A stretch of 51,372 nt of DNA. Origin: Planctomycetota bacterium (GTDB lineage: Bacteria > Planctomycetota > UBA1135). The notes beneath the pieces are model-generated. The model made no database searches. It saw only the letters and a program-made list of their open reading frames with translations, and was not told where the DNA came from. Shown piece by piece: positions 39,650 through 48,298 of this stretch; position 1 is the stretch's first letter; each line of letters opens with the position of its first letter. The translations under genes and the position numbers were made by a program. Location of the stretch: contig RFGR01000022.1 in assembly GCA_003696625.1 (NCBI GenBank), positions 1 to 51,372 of the forward strand, read 5' to 3'.

Positions 39650-41269
39650 ATGGAACCCCTCCAGGCCCTCGCGCGGGTGGCGGACCGGGCGGAGGCATGG
39701 CGCCGCCTGGCCTGGCCCGAGCGGGCGGCGCTGCTGCGCGCTTGCAGCCGGTCCGCGGCGCGCCGGATCCGGGTCTGGGCGGAGGTCTCCTGCCGGCTCA
39801 AGGGCGCCGACCCGGCCTCGCGCTGGTTGGGCGAGGAAGCCCTGCTCGGTCCGGCCATTACCCTGCGCCACCTGCGGCTCTACGCCGCCACCTTGGCCGC
39901 GGGTCCGGGAACGCCGCGGGCGGCGGCGGCGCGCGAGGCGGCGCCCGGGCAACTGGCGCTGCCGGTCTTTCCCGGTGACCGCTGGGATGGCTGGTTGCAT
40001 CCCGGGGTGCGGGCCGAGGTCTGGCTCGCCCCGGCTGCCGCGCCGGCCCGACGGTCGGGCGGACCGGGCGGGGTGGCGGCGGTGCTCGGCGCCGGCAATG
40101 TCAGCTCGATTCCGCCGCTCGACGCGCTGCACCAACTCCTCTACGAAGACCGGGTCGCGGTGGTGAAGCTGAACCCATTGATGGCGCCGCTGGCGCCGGT
40201 CTTCGCCGCCGCGCTGGCGCCGCTGGTCGAGCGCGGTTTCCTCGCCTTCGTCGCCGGCGGGGCCGAGGAGGGGGCGGCGCTGCTCGGCGACGAGCGGGTG
40301 GACGCGGTCCACCTGACCGGCAGCCACCGCACCTTCGACGCAATCGTCTGGGGCGCGGGGGAGGAGGGCGAACGGCGCCGGGCCGCCGGCGAGCCGCTGC
40401 TGCGCAAACCGGTCACGGCCGAACTCGGCTGCGTCTCGCCGCTGCTGGTGGTGCCCGAACGCTGGGACCGCGCCGACCTGCGCCAGCAGGCCTTCGCCGT
40501 CGCCGGCATGGTCGTGAACAACGGCAGCTTCAACTGCAACGCGCCGAAGCTGATCCTGACTTCCCGCCACTGGCCCCAACGCCAGGCCTTCCTGCGCGAG
40601 CTGCGCGCGGCGCTGGCGGCGGCGCCGCCGCGGCCGGCCTGGTATCCCGGCGCCGCCGAGCGCTGGGCCCGCTTCGCCGAGCGCTACCCGCAGGCTGAGT
40701 CCTGGGGCGAGGCGGGGGCGGGCGAGCTGCCCTGGCTGCTGGTGCCGGAGGTGCCGGCCGAGCCGGGACAGCCGGCCCTCAGCGAGGAAGCCTTCTGCGG
40801 CGTCGTCGCCGAGTGCCCGCTCGACGCCGCCGGCAGCGAGGAGTTCCTCGACCAGGCAGTGCGCTTCGCCAACGACCACGTCTGGGGCTCGCTCTCCTGC
40901 ACGATCCTGGCCGCCCCGACCACCCCACGGCCGGCGCTCGAACGGGCGCTGGCCGGACTGCGCTACGGCGGCGTGGCGGTGAACGCCTGGGCGGCGCTCC
41001 TGTTCGCGCTCGGCCAGACCACCTGGGGCGCCTTCCCCGGCGAGCCGCCTGAGGACATCCGCTCCGGCCGCGGCCACGTCCACAACACCGGCCTGCTCGC
41101 GCAACCGCAGAAGTCGGTCCTGCGGGCGCCGTTCCGGCCGCCGCTGCGGCCGCTGTGGGACCCGCGCCACCGCTTCCTCCGCGCCGCCGGGTTGCGCTTG
41201 GCCCGCTTCGAGGCCCGACCCTCGCCGGCCCGGCTGCTGTCCTTGGCGGCGGCCGCGGTGCTGGGCTGA
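39650..41269 (+). CDS. aldehyde dehydrogenase family protein
   Basis: The 539-residue protein has the NAD-binding region (VLGAGNVSSIPPLDALHQLL), HLTGSHRTFD, an active-site TAELGCVSP segment with the general-base Glu, and NNGSFNCNAPK containing the catalytic Cys. It is unlike standard aldehyde dehydrogenases in its N-terminus and in its C-terminal extension of about 60 residues. Motifs are intact, so it is probably active, with an unknown aldehyde. It follows the oxidoreductase operon by 33 bases but may have its own promoter. Confidence 0.88.
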   Translation: MEPLQALARVADRAEAWRRLAWPERAALLRACSRSAARRIRVWAEVSCRLKGADPASRWLGEEALLGPAITLRHLRLYAATLAAGPGTPRAAAAREAAPGQLALPVFPGDRWDGWLHPGVRAEVWLAPAAAPARRSGGPGGVAAVLGAGNVSSIPPLDALHQLLYEDRVAVVKLNPLMAPLAPVFAAALAPLVERGFLAFVAGGAEEGAALLGDERVDAVHLTGSHRTFDAIVWGAGEEGERRRAAGEPLLRKPVTAELGCVSPLLVVPERWDRADLRQQAFAVAGMVVNNGSFNCNAPKLILTSRHWPQRQAFLRELRAALAAAPPRPAWYPGAAERWARFAERYPQAESWGEAGAGELPWLLVPEVPAEPGQPALSEEAFCGVVAECPLDAAGSEEFLDQAVRFANDHVWGSLSCTILAAPTTPRPALERALAGLRYGGVAVNAWAALLFALGQTTWGAFPGEPPEDIRSGRGHVHNTGLLAQPQKSVLRAPFRPPLRPLWDPRHRFLRAAGLRLARFEARPSPARLLSLAAAAVLG

Positions 41270-41301
41270 GCCGGGCTCGTTCCGCCTCGGGACACCGCGG
41301 C

Positions 41302-41307
41302 TATCCT
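41302..41307 (+). promoter_or_regulatory. -10-like hexamer TATCCT placed for leaderless transcription of the symporter
   Basis: TATCCT ends 8 bases before the GTG at 41316, so transcription would begin about 2 bases before the start codon. No Shine-Dalgarno is possible on such a message. The 46-base gap after the aldehyde dehydrogenase holds no other clear signal. Confidence 0.45.
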
Positions 41308-41315
41308 GAGCCGCC

Positions 41316-42986
41316 GTGGGCACCTTCACCGCGCTCGATCTGGCGGTCTTCCTCGGCTTCATGGGCCTGGTCGTCGGCGTCTCGCTCTGGGCCGGGCGGC
41401 GCGAGCGCGACGCCGAGGACTACTTCCTGGCCGGCCGCCGGCTCACCTGGTGGCTGGTCGGTTTCTCGCTGATCGCCTCGAACATCTCGACCGAGCACTT
41501 CGTCGGCATGGCCGGCTCGGCTTTCGGCCGGGTCGGCCTGGCGATCGCCAGCTACGAGTGGATGGCGGCGGTGACCCTGGTGATCGTCGCCGTCTGGTTG
41601 CTGCCGAAGTTCCTGCGCGCCGGCATCTACACGATGCCGGAGTACCTCGAGCACCGCTACGACCACGGCACGCGGGCGATCATGGCCGTCTACCTGCTGG
41701 CGGCCTACGTGATCGTCTTCTTGGCCACGGTGGTCTACAGCGGCGCCATGGCCCTGAACGGTATCTTCGAGCTGCCGGCGCTGTTCGCCGACCGCTTCGG
41801 CCTGTCGCTGGCGGCCGACGCGCCCTGGCGGGAGAGCGCCGAGTTCTGGTCCACCGTCGCCGGCATCTGGCTGATCGGCCTGGTCGCCGGCGCCTACACC
41901 GTTTACGGCGGCCTGACGGCGGTGGTTTGGTCCGACCTCCTGCAGGGCGCGGCGCTGCTGCTCGGCGCCGCCCTGGTCACCGGCCTGGCCCTGGCCGAGC
42001 TGGGCGACGGCAGCGTCCTCGCCGGCTGGTCCAGCTTCACCGCCGCCAACGAGGGCAAGCTGCACACGGTGCTGCCGTGGAACGACCCGGACGTGCCCTG
42101 GCTGGCGGTCTTCGTCGGCGGCCTCTGGATCCCCAACCTGTTCTACTGGGGTCTGAACCAGTTCATCACCCAGCGCACGCTGGGAGCGAAGAGCGTCGCC
42201 GAGGGCCAGAAGGGGATCCTGTTCGCGGCCCTGATCAAGCTGGCGATCCCCTTCGTCATCGTCATGCCGGGGATCATGGCCTGGCAGCTCTACGGGCCGC
42301 AGATCGAGGCCCTGGGCGGCAACGCCGGCGACAAGGCCTACCCCTACATGATCGCCCACCTGCTGCCGCCGCAACTGCGCGGGGTGATGTTCGCGGCGCT
42401 GTGCGGGGCGGTGATGAGTTCCTTCAACTCGGGCATCAACTCGGCCTCGACCATCTTCACCATCGACCTCTACAAGCGCTACCTGCGGCCCGACAGCACG
42501 CCCGAGAACGACGTCCGGGTCGGCCGCTGGGCGACTGCGGCGATCGTCCTGGTGGCCTGCCTGTGGGCGCCGGTGATCTCGAGCTTCGAGGGGGTCTTCG
42601 CCTACATCCAGGAGATCTGGGGCTTCATCAGCCCGGGCATCCTGGCCGTGTTCGTGGTCGGCATCCTCAACCCGCGCACGCCGCCGGCCGCCGCCCGCGC
42701 CGCCCTGCTGCTCGGGGTGCCGCTCTACGCCGTGGCCCGCTTCGGCGCCGCGGTGGTGGACAGCGAGTGGATGCGGGCCTTCAACGGCATCGCCTTCCTC
42801 CACCACATGGCGATGATCTTCATCGTCCTGGTCGGGGTCATGCTGGCGATGACGGCGCGGGCGCCGCTGGCCGCGCCGCGGCAACTGCCGGTCGGCCGCA
42901 TCGACTGCACGCCGCACCCGCGGGTCAAGCTCTACGGCGGCGCCGTCGTCGCCCTGACCGCGGCGCTCTACGCCGTCTTCTGGTAG
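41316..42986 (+). CDS. sodium/solute symporter (SSS family)
   Basis: SSS proteins import sugars, amino acids or other solutes with sodium. The 556-residue protein has about 13 hydrophobic helices. It starts with YFLAGRRLTWWLVGFSLIAS and NISTEHFVGMAG, as in SGLT-type members. YGGLTAVVWSDLLQG and SSFNSGINSASTIFTIDLYKR are other family segments. GTG 41316 is the only suitable start. Its 3' end overlaps the opposing DRE-TIM gene by 19 bases. The solute cannot be inferred; the nearest related proteins are glucose/galactose-like transporters. Confidence 0.92.
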   Translation: MGTFTALDLAVFLGFMGLVVGVSLWAGRRERDAEDYFLAGRRLTWWLVGFSLIASNISTEHFVGMAGSAFGRVGLAIASYEWMAAVTLVIVAVWLLPKFLRAGIYTMPEYLEHRYDHGTRAIMAVYLLAAYVIVFLATVVYSGAMALNGIFELPALFADRFGLSLAADAPWRESAEFWSTVAGIWLIGLVAGAYTVYGGLTAVVWSDLLQGAALLLGAALVTGLALAELGDGSVLAGWSSFTAANEGKLHTVLPWNDPDVPWLAVFVGGLWIPNLFYWGLNQFITQRTLGAKSVAEGQKGILFAALIKLAIPFVIVMPGIMAWQLYGPQIEALGGNAGDKAYPYMIAHLLPPQLRGVMFAALCGAVMSSFNSGINSASTIFTIDLYKRYLRPDSTPENDVRVGRWATAAIVLVACLWAPVISSFEGVFAYIQEIWGFISPGILAVFVVGILNPRTPPAAARAALLLGVPLYAVARFGAAVVDSEWMRAFNGIAFLHHMAMIFIVLVGVMLAMTARAPLAAPRQLPVGRIDCTPHPRVKLYGGAVVALTAALYAVFW

Positions 42987-44215
42987 TCGCCGGCGACGCC
43001 GGCCGCGGCCAGGACCTCGTCCTCGCTCAGCAGCCGGTCGCTGTGCTTGGCCCGCTCGAGGACGGCGGCGATCCGCTCCTCGGTCGGTTCGATGCCGCGC
43101 TTCTCGAGGAACCAGATCACGTTCGACTTGCCGCTCATCGGCCCGACGCTGATCTTCTGCTCGAGGCCGAAGTCGTCGGCCGGGACGCCGGAGTAGACCC
43201 GGTTGGCCAGCCAGGCGTCGCCCTTGCGGAAGGCCTTGATCACCGCCGCGGCGTGGACGCCGGTGCCGGTCTCGAAGGCGTCGGCGCCGAAGACCGGGTA
43301 CTCGTTGCGGACCGGCCGGCCGACCGCCTCGCCGGCGGCGCGGACGTACTCGCCGAGCCGGGACAGGTCGCGCTCGATCCAGCCGAGCAGGTGCAGGTTG
43401 ACCAGCAGCAAGTCCATCTCGGCGTTGCCGGCCCGCTCGCCGACGCCGAGGGCGCAGCCGTGGGCGCGCTCGACTCCGGCCGCGAGGGCGGCGATGGTGT
43501 TGATCAGGCCGAGGCCGCGGTCGCGGTGGCCGTGCCAGTCGAGGCCGGCCTGGTAGCCGCGCTCGCTCAGGAAGCCGCGGATCCAGGTGACCAGGTTGCG
43601 CACCGAAGCGGGCGTGGCGCAGCCGACCGTATCGCACAGGCAGATGCGGTCGGCGCCCTCGTCCAGGGCGGCGCCGTAGAGGGCGCTCAGGATTTCCGGC
43701 GTCGAGCGGATCGTGTCCTCGGTCACGAACAACACCGGCAGCTCGTGGCGCTTGGCGAAGCGGACCGACTCCCGCACCTTGGCGACCATGCCGTCCAGGT
43801 CCCAGCCCTCGGCGTAGGCGCGGATCGGGCTCGAGCCGATGAAGGCGCAGACCTCGATCGGGGCGCCGACCTCCTGGACCATGTCCACCACCGGTTCGAT
43901 GTCGCCGACCACCGTCCGGCAGGCGACGTTCGGGGTGATGTGCAGCGGTTTCATCACCCGCGCCAGCTCGCGGATGTGCTCGCGCGCCACCGGGCCGGCG
44001 CCGGGCAGGCCGACGTCGGCGGTGTCGATGCCGAGAGCGTCCATCAGGTGCACCAGCTCGATCTTCTTGTCGAGCGGCGGATCGACCACCGACGGGCACT
44101 GGAGGCCGTCGCGCAGGGTCTCGTCGTCGAGCTGGACCGGCTTCTCGGGCGGCGCCAGCCGGTGCGGACCGTGGTCCTCCCAGTCGTAGATCAGTCGTTC
44201 GCGGTCGTCAGTCAT
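42968..44215 (-). CDS. DRE-TIM metallolyase/2-isopropylmalate synthase-like protein
   Basis: The 415-residue enzyme has LDDETLRDGLQ near its start (the DRE-TIM metal and catalytic region), CLCDTVGCATP, and GLDWHGHRDRGLGLIN with the metal-binding His residues. This family condenses acetyl-CoA with oxoacids (isopropylmalate, homocitrate or citramalate) or cleaves similar compounds. The N-terminus has an extra segment before the motif. A C-terminal allosteric domain is not evident. The start ATG 44215 overlaps the previous gene's end by 8 bases, so the two are probably cotranscribed. The substrate is not assigned. Confidence 0.88.
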   Translation of the reverse strand: MTDDRERLIYDWEDHGPHRLAPPEKPVQLDDETLRDGLQCPSVVDPPLDKKIELVHLMDALGIDTADVGLPGAGPVAREHIRELARVMKPLHITPNVACRTVVGDIEPVVDMVQEVGAPIEVCAFIGSSPIRAYAEGWDLDGMVAKVRESVRFAKRHELPVLFVTEDTIRSTPEILSALYGAALDEGADRICLCDTVGCATPASVRNLVTWIRGFLSERGYQAGLDWHGHRDRGLGLINTIAALAAGVERAHGCALGVGERAGNAEMDLLLVNLHLLGWIERDLSRLGEYVRAAGEAVGRPVRNEYPVFGADAFETGTGVHAAAVIKAFRKGDAWLANRVYSGVPADDFGLEQKISVGPMSGKSNVIWFLEKRGIEPTEERIAAVLERAKHSDRLLSEDEVLAAAGVAGDYQKTA

Positions 44216-45242
44216 CGCCGTTCAGGAATTCGTCGATCTCGCCGGCGTCGAAGCGCGGCGGCAGGCCGATGCCGGCCAGCATCTCCTCGGCGGCCCAGTC
44301 GGCCAGGCTCAGGTCGGTGGCCAGCGCCTTGGCCAGTTCGGGATGCTCGGCGGCGACGACGATGCCGGTGGCGCGGAGGCGGCCGTTCGGCCCGATCGTG
44401 CGCCGCTTGGCGAACAGGTCGGTTCGGTTCTCGGCGATCACCCGCAGGCACTCGAGGGCGGAGATGAATGGCTCGCCCTCGATCAGCTCGCTGAACAGGA
44501 GATGGACGGCGACCAGGAGCTGATCGGCCCCGAGCCGGTGGCCGCGGCGGAAGCGCTCGAGGCGGAACTCGCGCCCGCCGGGGGTGATCTGCAGGCGCCG
44601 GCGCAGCTCGACCAGGGCGGCGCGGGCGGACTCCCGTTGTTGGCGGAAGCGCGGGCCGGGGCCGCCGATCGAGCCGTCGGCCGGGAACAGCGACTCGGCC
44701 CGGGCGAGGCAGAGGTTGCGCCAGCGGAGCAGATCCCAGAGCAGCTCCTCCTCGTCGCGGTAGGGCCGAGGCGCGGGCGGCCGCTCGGCGTCGTCGGCCT
44801 CGCCCGGCGACCAGAACAGGGAGAGCGCCGCCGGCGTGGCGCTGAACCAGGTGTCGATCGGCTCGTGGCCGCGGGCCTGCCGGGTGGCGTGCAGCCAGCG
44901 TTCGCGGCGCAGGCGGCCGTCCGGTCCGAGCGCGGCCAGGGCGTGGGTCCGCGGGAAGCCCGCGTGGCGGAGCAGCGCGACCAAGCTGCCGCCGGTGACC
45001 GGGTCGGTGGCCCCGGCCAGGCGGCGGTGGAAGAGCAGCGCCAGAAGCAGCAGTTCGGCGTCGTCGAGGCTGCCGGCCGCCGGGTGGCGACGCAGGCTGG
45101 GCAGCTCGGCGAAGAAGCGGGAGCGGATCTCCCGCACCTCGGCCCGCGTGCTCGCGGCGGCCTCGGCGTCCGGCCCGGCGTTCCGAGCCTGGAGTTCGCC
45201 GATCCGGTCACAGAGCTGGAGGAGGCCTTCGAGCGCGGACAT
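44208..45242 (-). CDS. uncharacterised 344-residue protein paired with the DRE-TIM gene
   Basis: I recognise no firm family. The protein is helix-rich, with a leucine-rich segment DDAELLLLALLFHRRLAG, a segment LVALLRHAGFPRTHALAALGPDGRL like a winged-helix found before some AAA+ ATPases, and several Arg-rich regions. No Walker motif is present. The gene starts at ATG 45242, just 9 bases after a TACAAT hexamer, so it may be leaderless. It overlaps the downstream enzyme gene and is divergent from mgtE. The function is unknown. Confidence 0.6.
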   Translation of the reverse strand: MSALEGLLQLCDRIGELQARNAGPDAEAAASTRAEVREIRSRFFAELPSLRRHPAAGSLDDAELLLLALLFHRRLAGATDPVTGGSLVALLRHAGFPRTHALAALGPDGRLRRERWLHATRQARGHEPIDTWFSATPAALSLFWSPGEADDAERPPAPRPYRDEEELLWDLLRWRNLCLARAESLFPADGSIGGPGPRFRQQRESARAALVELRRRLQITPGGREFRLERFRRGHRLGADQLLVAVHLLFSELIEGEPFISALECLRVIAENRTDLFAKRRTIGPNGRLRATGIVVAAEHPELAKALATDLSLADWAAEEMLAGIGLPPRFDAGEIDEFLNGDD

Positions 45243-45251
45243 GGAGGCGAC

Positions 45252-45278
45252 ATTGTAGGGCGGCGCGAAACCTATAAT
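45252..45278. promoter_or_regulatory. divergent promoters with both -10 hexamers next to start codons
   Basis: For the minus-strand gene TACAAT (45257-45252) ends 9 bases before ATG 45242. For mgtE TATAAT (45273-45278) ends 8 bases before ATG 45287. Both predict transcription starting 2-3 bases before the start codon. The two -10s are 15 bases apart, so the promoters must face each other and compete for polymerase. No Shine-Dalgarno exists for either gene. This is the clearest leaderless pair in the window. Confidence 0.6.
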
Positions 45279-45286
45279 CCCCGGCC

Positions 45287-46672
45287 ATGGCGCGGACCCG
45301 CAGGCGGGAGCGGCGGCACCGGGTTCTCCAGGCTCTCCGGGAGCACCTCGAGCGGCCGGAAGGCGAACGCTTCGTGCCGGACGAATCCGCCCACGTGGCC
45401 GACATCGCGGACGTCCTCTGGCTGGATTTCAGCCCCGAGGAGGCCCGCCGCCTGTTCCGCAGCTTCGACCAGGAACTGGCGGCCGAGGTCCTCGAGGAGG
45501 TCGAGCCTAAATTCGCCGCCAAGCTGCTGGAAGGGGTCGATCCGACCGAGCTGGGCGACCTGCTCGAGCGCCTGCCGGCCGACGACGGCGCCGACCTGCT
45601 CGAGGAGCTGCCCGACCGCCTCGGCGAGGAGGCCCTGGCCCACGTCGACGCCGAGGACGCCTCCGACCTGCGCCACCTCGGCGCCTACGACAGCGACAGC
45701 GCCGGCGGCCTGATGACCACCGAGTACCTCGAGGCCCGGCCCGAGGAGAAGGTGGGGGACGTGCTCAAGCGGATCAAGAGCGGCCAGGAGGGCGACGCCG
45801 AGACCATCGACACCCTCTATGTGGTCGACGCCCAGGGCGGGCTGGAGGGGGTGATCTCGGTCCGCGAACTGATCGAGGCCAACATCCACCAGGCGGTCGG
45901 CGAAATCGCCAATCCGGACGTGATCCACGCCCGGGTCGACGAGGACCGCGAGGAGGTCGCCCACCGGCTGCTCCACTACAACCTCTCGACCATCCCGGTG
46001 GTCGATCCCCGCGGCCAACTGGTCGGCATCGTCACCGCCGACGACGCCCTCGAGGTGCTGGAGGAGGAAGGCTCCGAGGACGCCCTGCTCCTGGCCGGCG
46101 CCAGTGGCGCCTCCGAAGCCTCGGAGACGCTCTGGGAGAAGGTCGTCCACCGGGCGCCGATGCTGCTGGTCACCGTCTTCGGCGGCCTGCTGATGTCACG
46201 GGTGATGGAGCTGTTCGTGCCCGGCAGCTCCGGCGGCGCCGGCGGCGGCGGATTCGCGACCATCCTGCCCTACGTGCCGATGGTCCTCGGCCTCTCCGGC
46301 AACGTCGGCTCGCAGACCTCGGCGGTCATGGTGCGCGGCTTCGCGGTCGGGGTCATCCGGCCGGGGCGGCGGCTGGCGATCCTCCTCGGCGAGATCCAGA
46401 TCGGCCTCACCCTCGGCTTCCTGAGCTGCTTGGTCGCGGTGCCGGCGATGGCCCTGTTCAACGGCGGCGACTGGCATCTGGGCCTTTCGGTCGGCATGGC
46501 CCTGCTGGTGGCCATGACCTGGTCCGCCACCGCCGCCAGCTCGATCGCCATGGGTTCGCACGGGCTCGGCCTCGACCCGGCGCTGGTCTCCGGCCCGGTC
46601 ATGATGGCCGTCAGCGACCTGTCGGCGCTGCTGCTGTTCTTCGGCGTCTCGGAGCTGCTCCTGGTCGCTTGA
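45287..46672 (+). CDS. mgtE: magnesium transporter MgtE
   Basis: MgtE is a magnesium channel/transporter in the inner membrane. The N-terminal domain (about 20-130) has repeated LLERLPADDGADLLEEL-type helices, followed by CBS domains (about 135-270; LMTTEYLEARPEE, TIPVVDPRGQLVGIVTADDAL). The C-terminal transmembrane half holds LSGNVGSQTSAVMVRG, the conserved pore region. The length of 461 residues is normal. A TATAAT lies 8 bases upstream. The signal peptidase gene overlaps its stop (TTGA). Confidence 0.96.
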   Translation: MARTRRRERRHRVLQALREHLERPEGERFVPDESAHVADIADVLWLDFSPEEARRLFRSFDQELAAEVLEEVEPKFAAKLLEGVDPTELGDLLERLPADDGADLLEELPDRLGEEALAHVDAEDASDLRHLGAYDSDSAGGLMTTEYLEARPEEKVGDVLKRIKSGQEGDAETIDTLYVVDAQGGLEGVISVRELIEANIHQAVGEIANPDVIHARVDEDREEVAHRLLHYNLSTIPVVDPRGQLVGIVTADDALEVLEEEGSEDALLLAGASGASEASETLWEKVVHRAPMLLVTVFGGLLMSRVMELFVPGSSGGAGGGGFATILPYVPMVLGLSGNVGSQTSAVMVRGFAVGVIRPGRRLAILLGEIQIGLTLGFLSCLVAVPAMALFNGGDWHLGLSVGMALLVAMTWSATAASSIAMGSHGLGLDPALVSGPVMMAVSDLSALLLFFGVSELLLVA

Positions 46673-47718
46673 AGCGCCGCCCGCTCTTCCTCCTGGCCTT
46701 GCTGGCGCTGGCCGCCGTCGGCCTGCTGTTCCAGCCGGTCCGGGTCTCCGGCCCGTCGATGGCCCCGACCCTGCTCGACGGCGAAGTCCGCCTGACCCGG
46801 CCGCTCTGGCTCGGCGCTCCGGAGCGCGACGACCTGGTCGTCTTTCGGGAGCCCGATACCGAGCAGGTGGCGGTGAAGCGGGTCGCCGGCCTGCCCGGCG
46901 AACGGATCCGACTCGCCGGCGGCGACCTGTTCATCGACGGCCGCCGCCGCCGGCGCGAGGTCTCCGGGCTGGCCGACCTGGTGCCGCTGGTGGACGCGGC
47001 GCCGGCGGCGATCCCGGAGGAGTTCCACCTGCCGCCGGAGGACGAGGAGCCCGCCGCCCGGCCGCCCGCCGACGGCTTCCTGCACGCCGCCGGCCGGGCC
47101 TTCCTGCGGGCGGTGCCCCTCGACGGCTGGCTTGGTCCGGACGGCCTCGTGCTCGGCTCCCGCCCGGCCGCCGACCTCGGTGTCGCCGCCGACTTCGAGC
47201 TGCTCGCCCCGGACAGCCGCCTCGAGCTGTTGCTGGTCGAGGGCTCCTCGACCTTCGCGCTGGCGGCCGGCGGGGGAGCCTGCGTCCTGAGCCGGGACGG
47301 CGCCGAGCTGGCACGGGCGCCGCTGCCGCCCGGCTTCCGCCGCGGCCGCCTGTTCCTGGCCAAGGTGGACCGGCGGCTCACCGCCCGCCTCGACGGCCGG
47401 GAGCTGTTTCCGCCGGTCTCCTATACCCCGGCCACGGCGGTGCCGCTGGCCGACGGCTTGGAGGGTCCGCCCTTCGAGCAGGCCGGCTTCGGCGGCCGCC
47501 AGGTGCTCCTGCGCCGAATCGGGGTCGGGCGCGACATCTTCCGAGAAGCGACCGGAACCTGGGCCTGCAGCAGGGAGTTGCAACTGAAGGAGGACGAGTA
47601 CTTCCTGCTCGGCGACCACCCTGACGCAAGCCGAGACTCCCGCCACTACGGACCCGTGTCCCGCGAGCGCCTGCTCGGGGTGGTCGGGCCCCGGCTCTGG
47701 GGAGGGACCGGTGGCTGA
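46669..47718 (+). CDS. lepB: signal peptidase I with a large inserted domain
   Basis: Signal peptidase I removes signal peptides. The catalytic Ser 30 is in SGPSMAPT and Lys 70 in VAVKRVAGLPGE, and the C-terminal GDHPDASRDSRHYGPV is box E. Between about 100 and 305 lies an inserted domain with strand-rich, ConA/LamG-like character (FALAAGGGACVLSRDG and similar). Usual signal peptidases of this type have about 200 residues or less in this segment. TTG 46669 overlaps the mgtE stop. The insertion is placed outside the membrane and may alter substrate choice. Confidence 0.92.
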   Translation: MKRRPLFLLALLALAAVGLLFQPVRVSGPSMAPTLLDGEVRLTRPLWLGAPERDDLVVFREPDTEQVAVKRVAGLPGERIRLAGGDLFIDGRRRRREVSGLADLVPLVDAAPAAIPEEFHLPPEDEEPAARPPADGFLHAAGRAFLRAVPLDGWLGPDGLVLGSRPAADLGVAADFELLAPDSRLELLLVEGSSTFALAAGGGACVLSRDGAELARAPLPPGFRRGRLFLAKVDRRLTARLDGRELFPPVSYTPATAVPLADGLEGPPFEQAGFGGRQVLLRRIGVGRDIFREATGTWACSRELQLKEDEYFLLGDHPDASRDSRHYGPVSRERLLGVVGPRLWGGTGG

Positions 47719-48298
47719 AGCGGGGCGCGACCGCGGCGTCGAGCTGATGCTGGCCTTTCAGGCCGGCGACGAGGCCGCCTTCGACGAAATCGTCGCCCTC
47801 CTTTCCGGCCGGGTCTTCAGTCTGCTTCGCCGTTTGCTCGGGCCGGGGGAGCCGGTCGAGGACCTGGCCCAGGAGGCCTTCCTGCGCCTCTACCGGGCCC
47901 GGGCCAGCTATCAGCCGCGTGGCAAGCTGAGCACATTCCTTTACCGGATCACCTACAACCTCGCCCTGAACCGGATCCGGGATCGGAGCCGGCGCCCGGA
48001 GGTCGGGATGCCGACCGGAGCCGAGGGGGAGGCGATCGACCTGGCCGACCGGAGGGCGGAGGCGCCCTGGGCAGCCTCGGACCGGCGGAGCTGGGCCGAG
48101 CGGATCGAAGCCGCCCTGGCCCGGCTACCCGAGAACCAGCGCGCCGCGCTGGTGTTGCAACACTACGACGGCCTGGACCTCGAGCAGATCGGTGGCATCC
48201 TCGGGATCAGCGCCAAGGCCGTGAAATCCCTCCTCCATCGGGCCCGGACGCGGATGCGCGAGATCCTGGCCCCCTACCGGGAGGCGGAACATGACTGA
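47711..48298 (+). CDS. ECF-type sigma-70 factor
   Basis: This 195-residue ECF sigma has region 2 (EDLAQEAFLRLYRARASY, FLYRITYNLALNRIRD) and region 4 (LPENQRAALVLQHYDGLDLEQIGGILGISAKAVKS). The GTG 47711 start overlaps the signal peptidase gene by 8 bases. Its stop overlaps the next gene, a probable anti-sigma, by 8 bases. Such pairing suggests a regulated envelope or stress response, with the membrane protein as the sensor. The target promoters are not known. Confidence 0.94.
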   Translation: MAEAGRDRGVELMLAFQAGDEAAFDEIVALLSGRVFSLLRRLLGPGEPVEDLAQEAFLRLYRARASYQPRGKLSTFLYRITYNLALNRIRDRSRRPEVGMPTGAEGEAIDLADRRAEAPWAASDRRSWAERIEAALARLPENQRAALVLQHYDGLDLEQIGGILGISAKAVKSLLHRARTRMREILAPYREAEHD

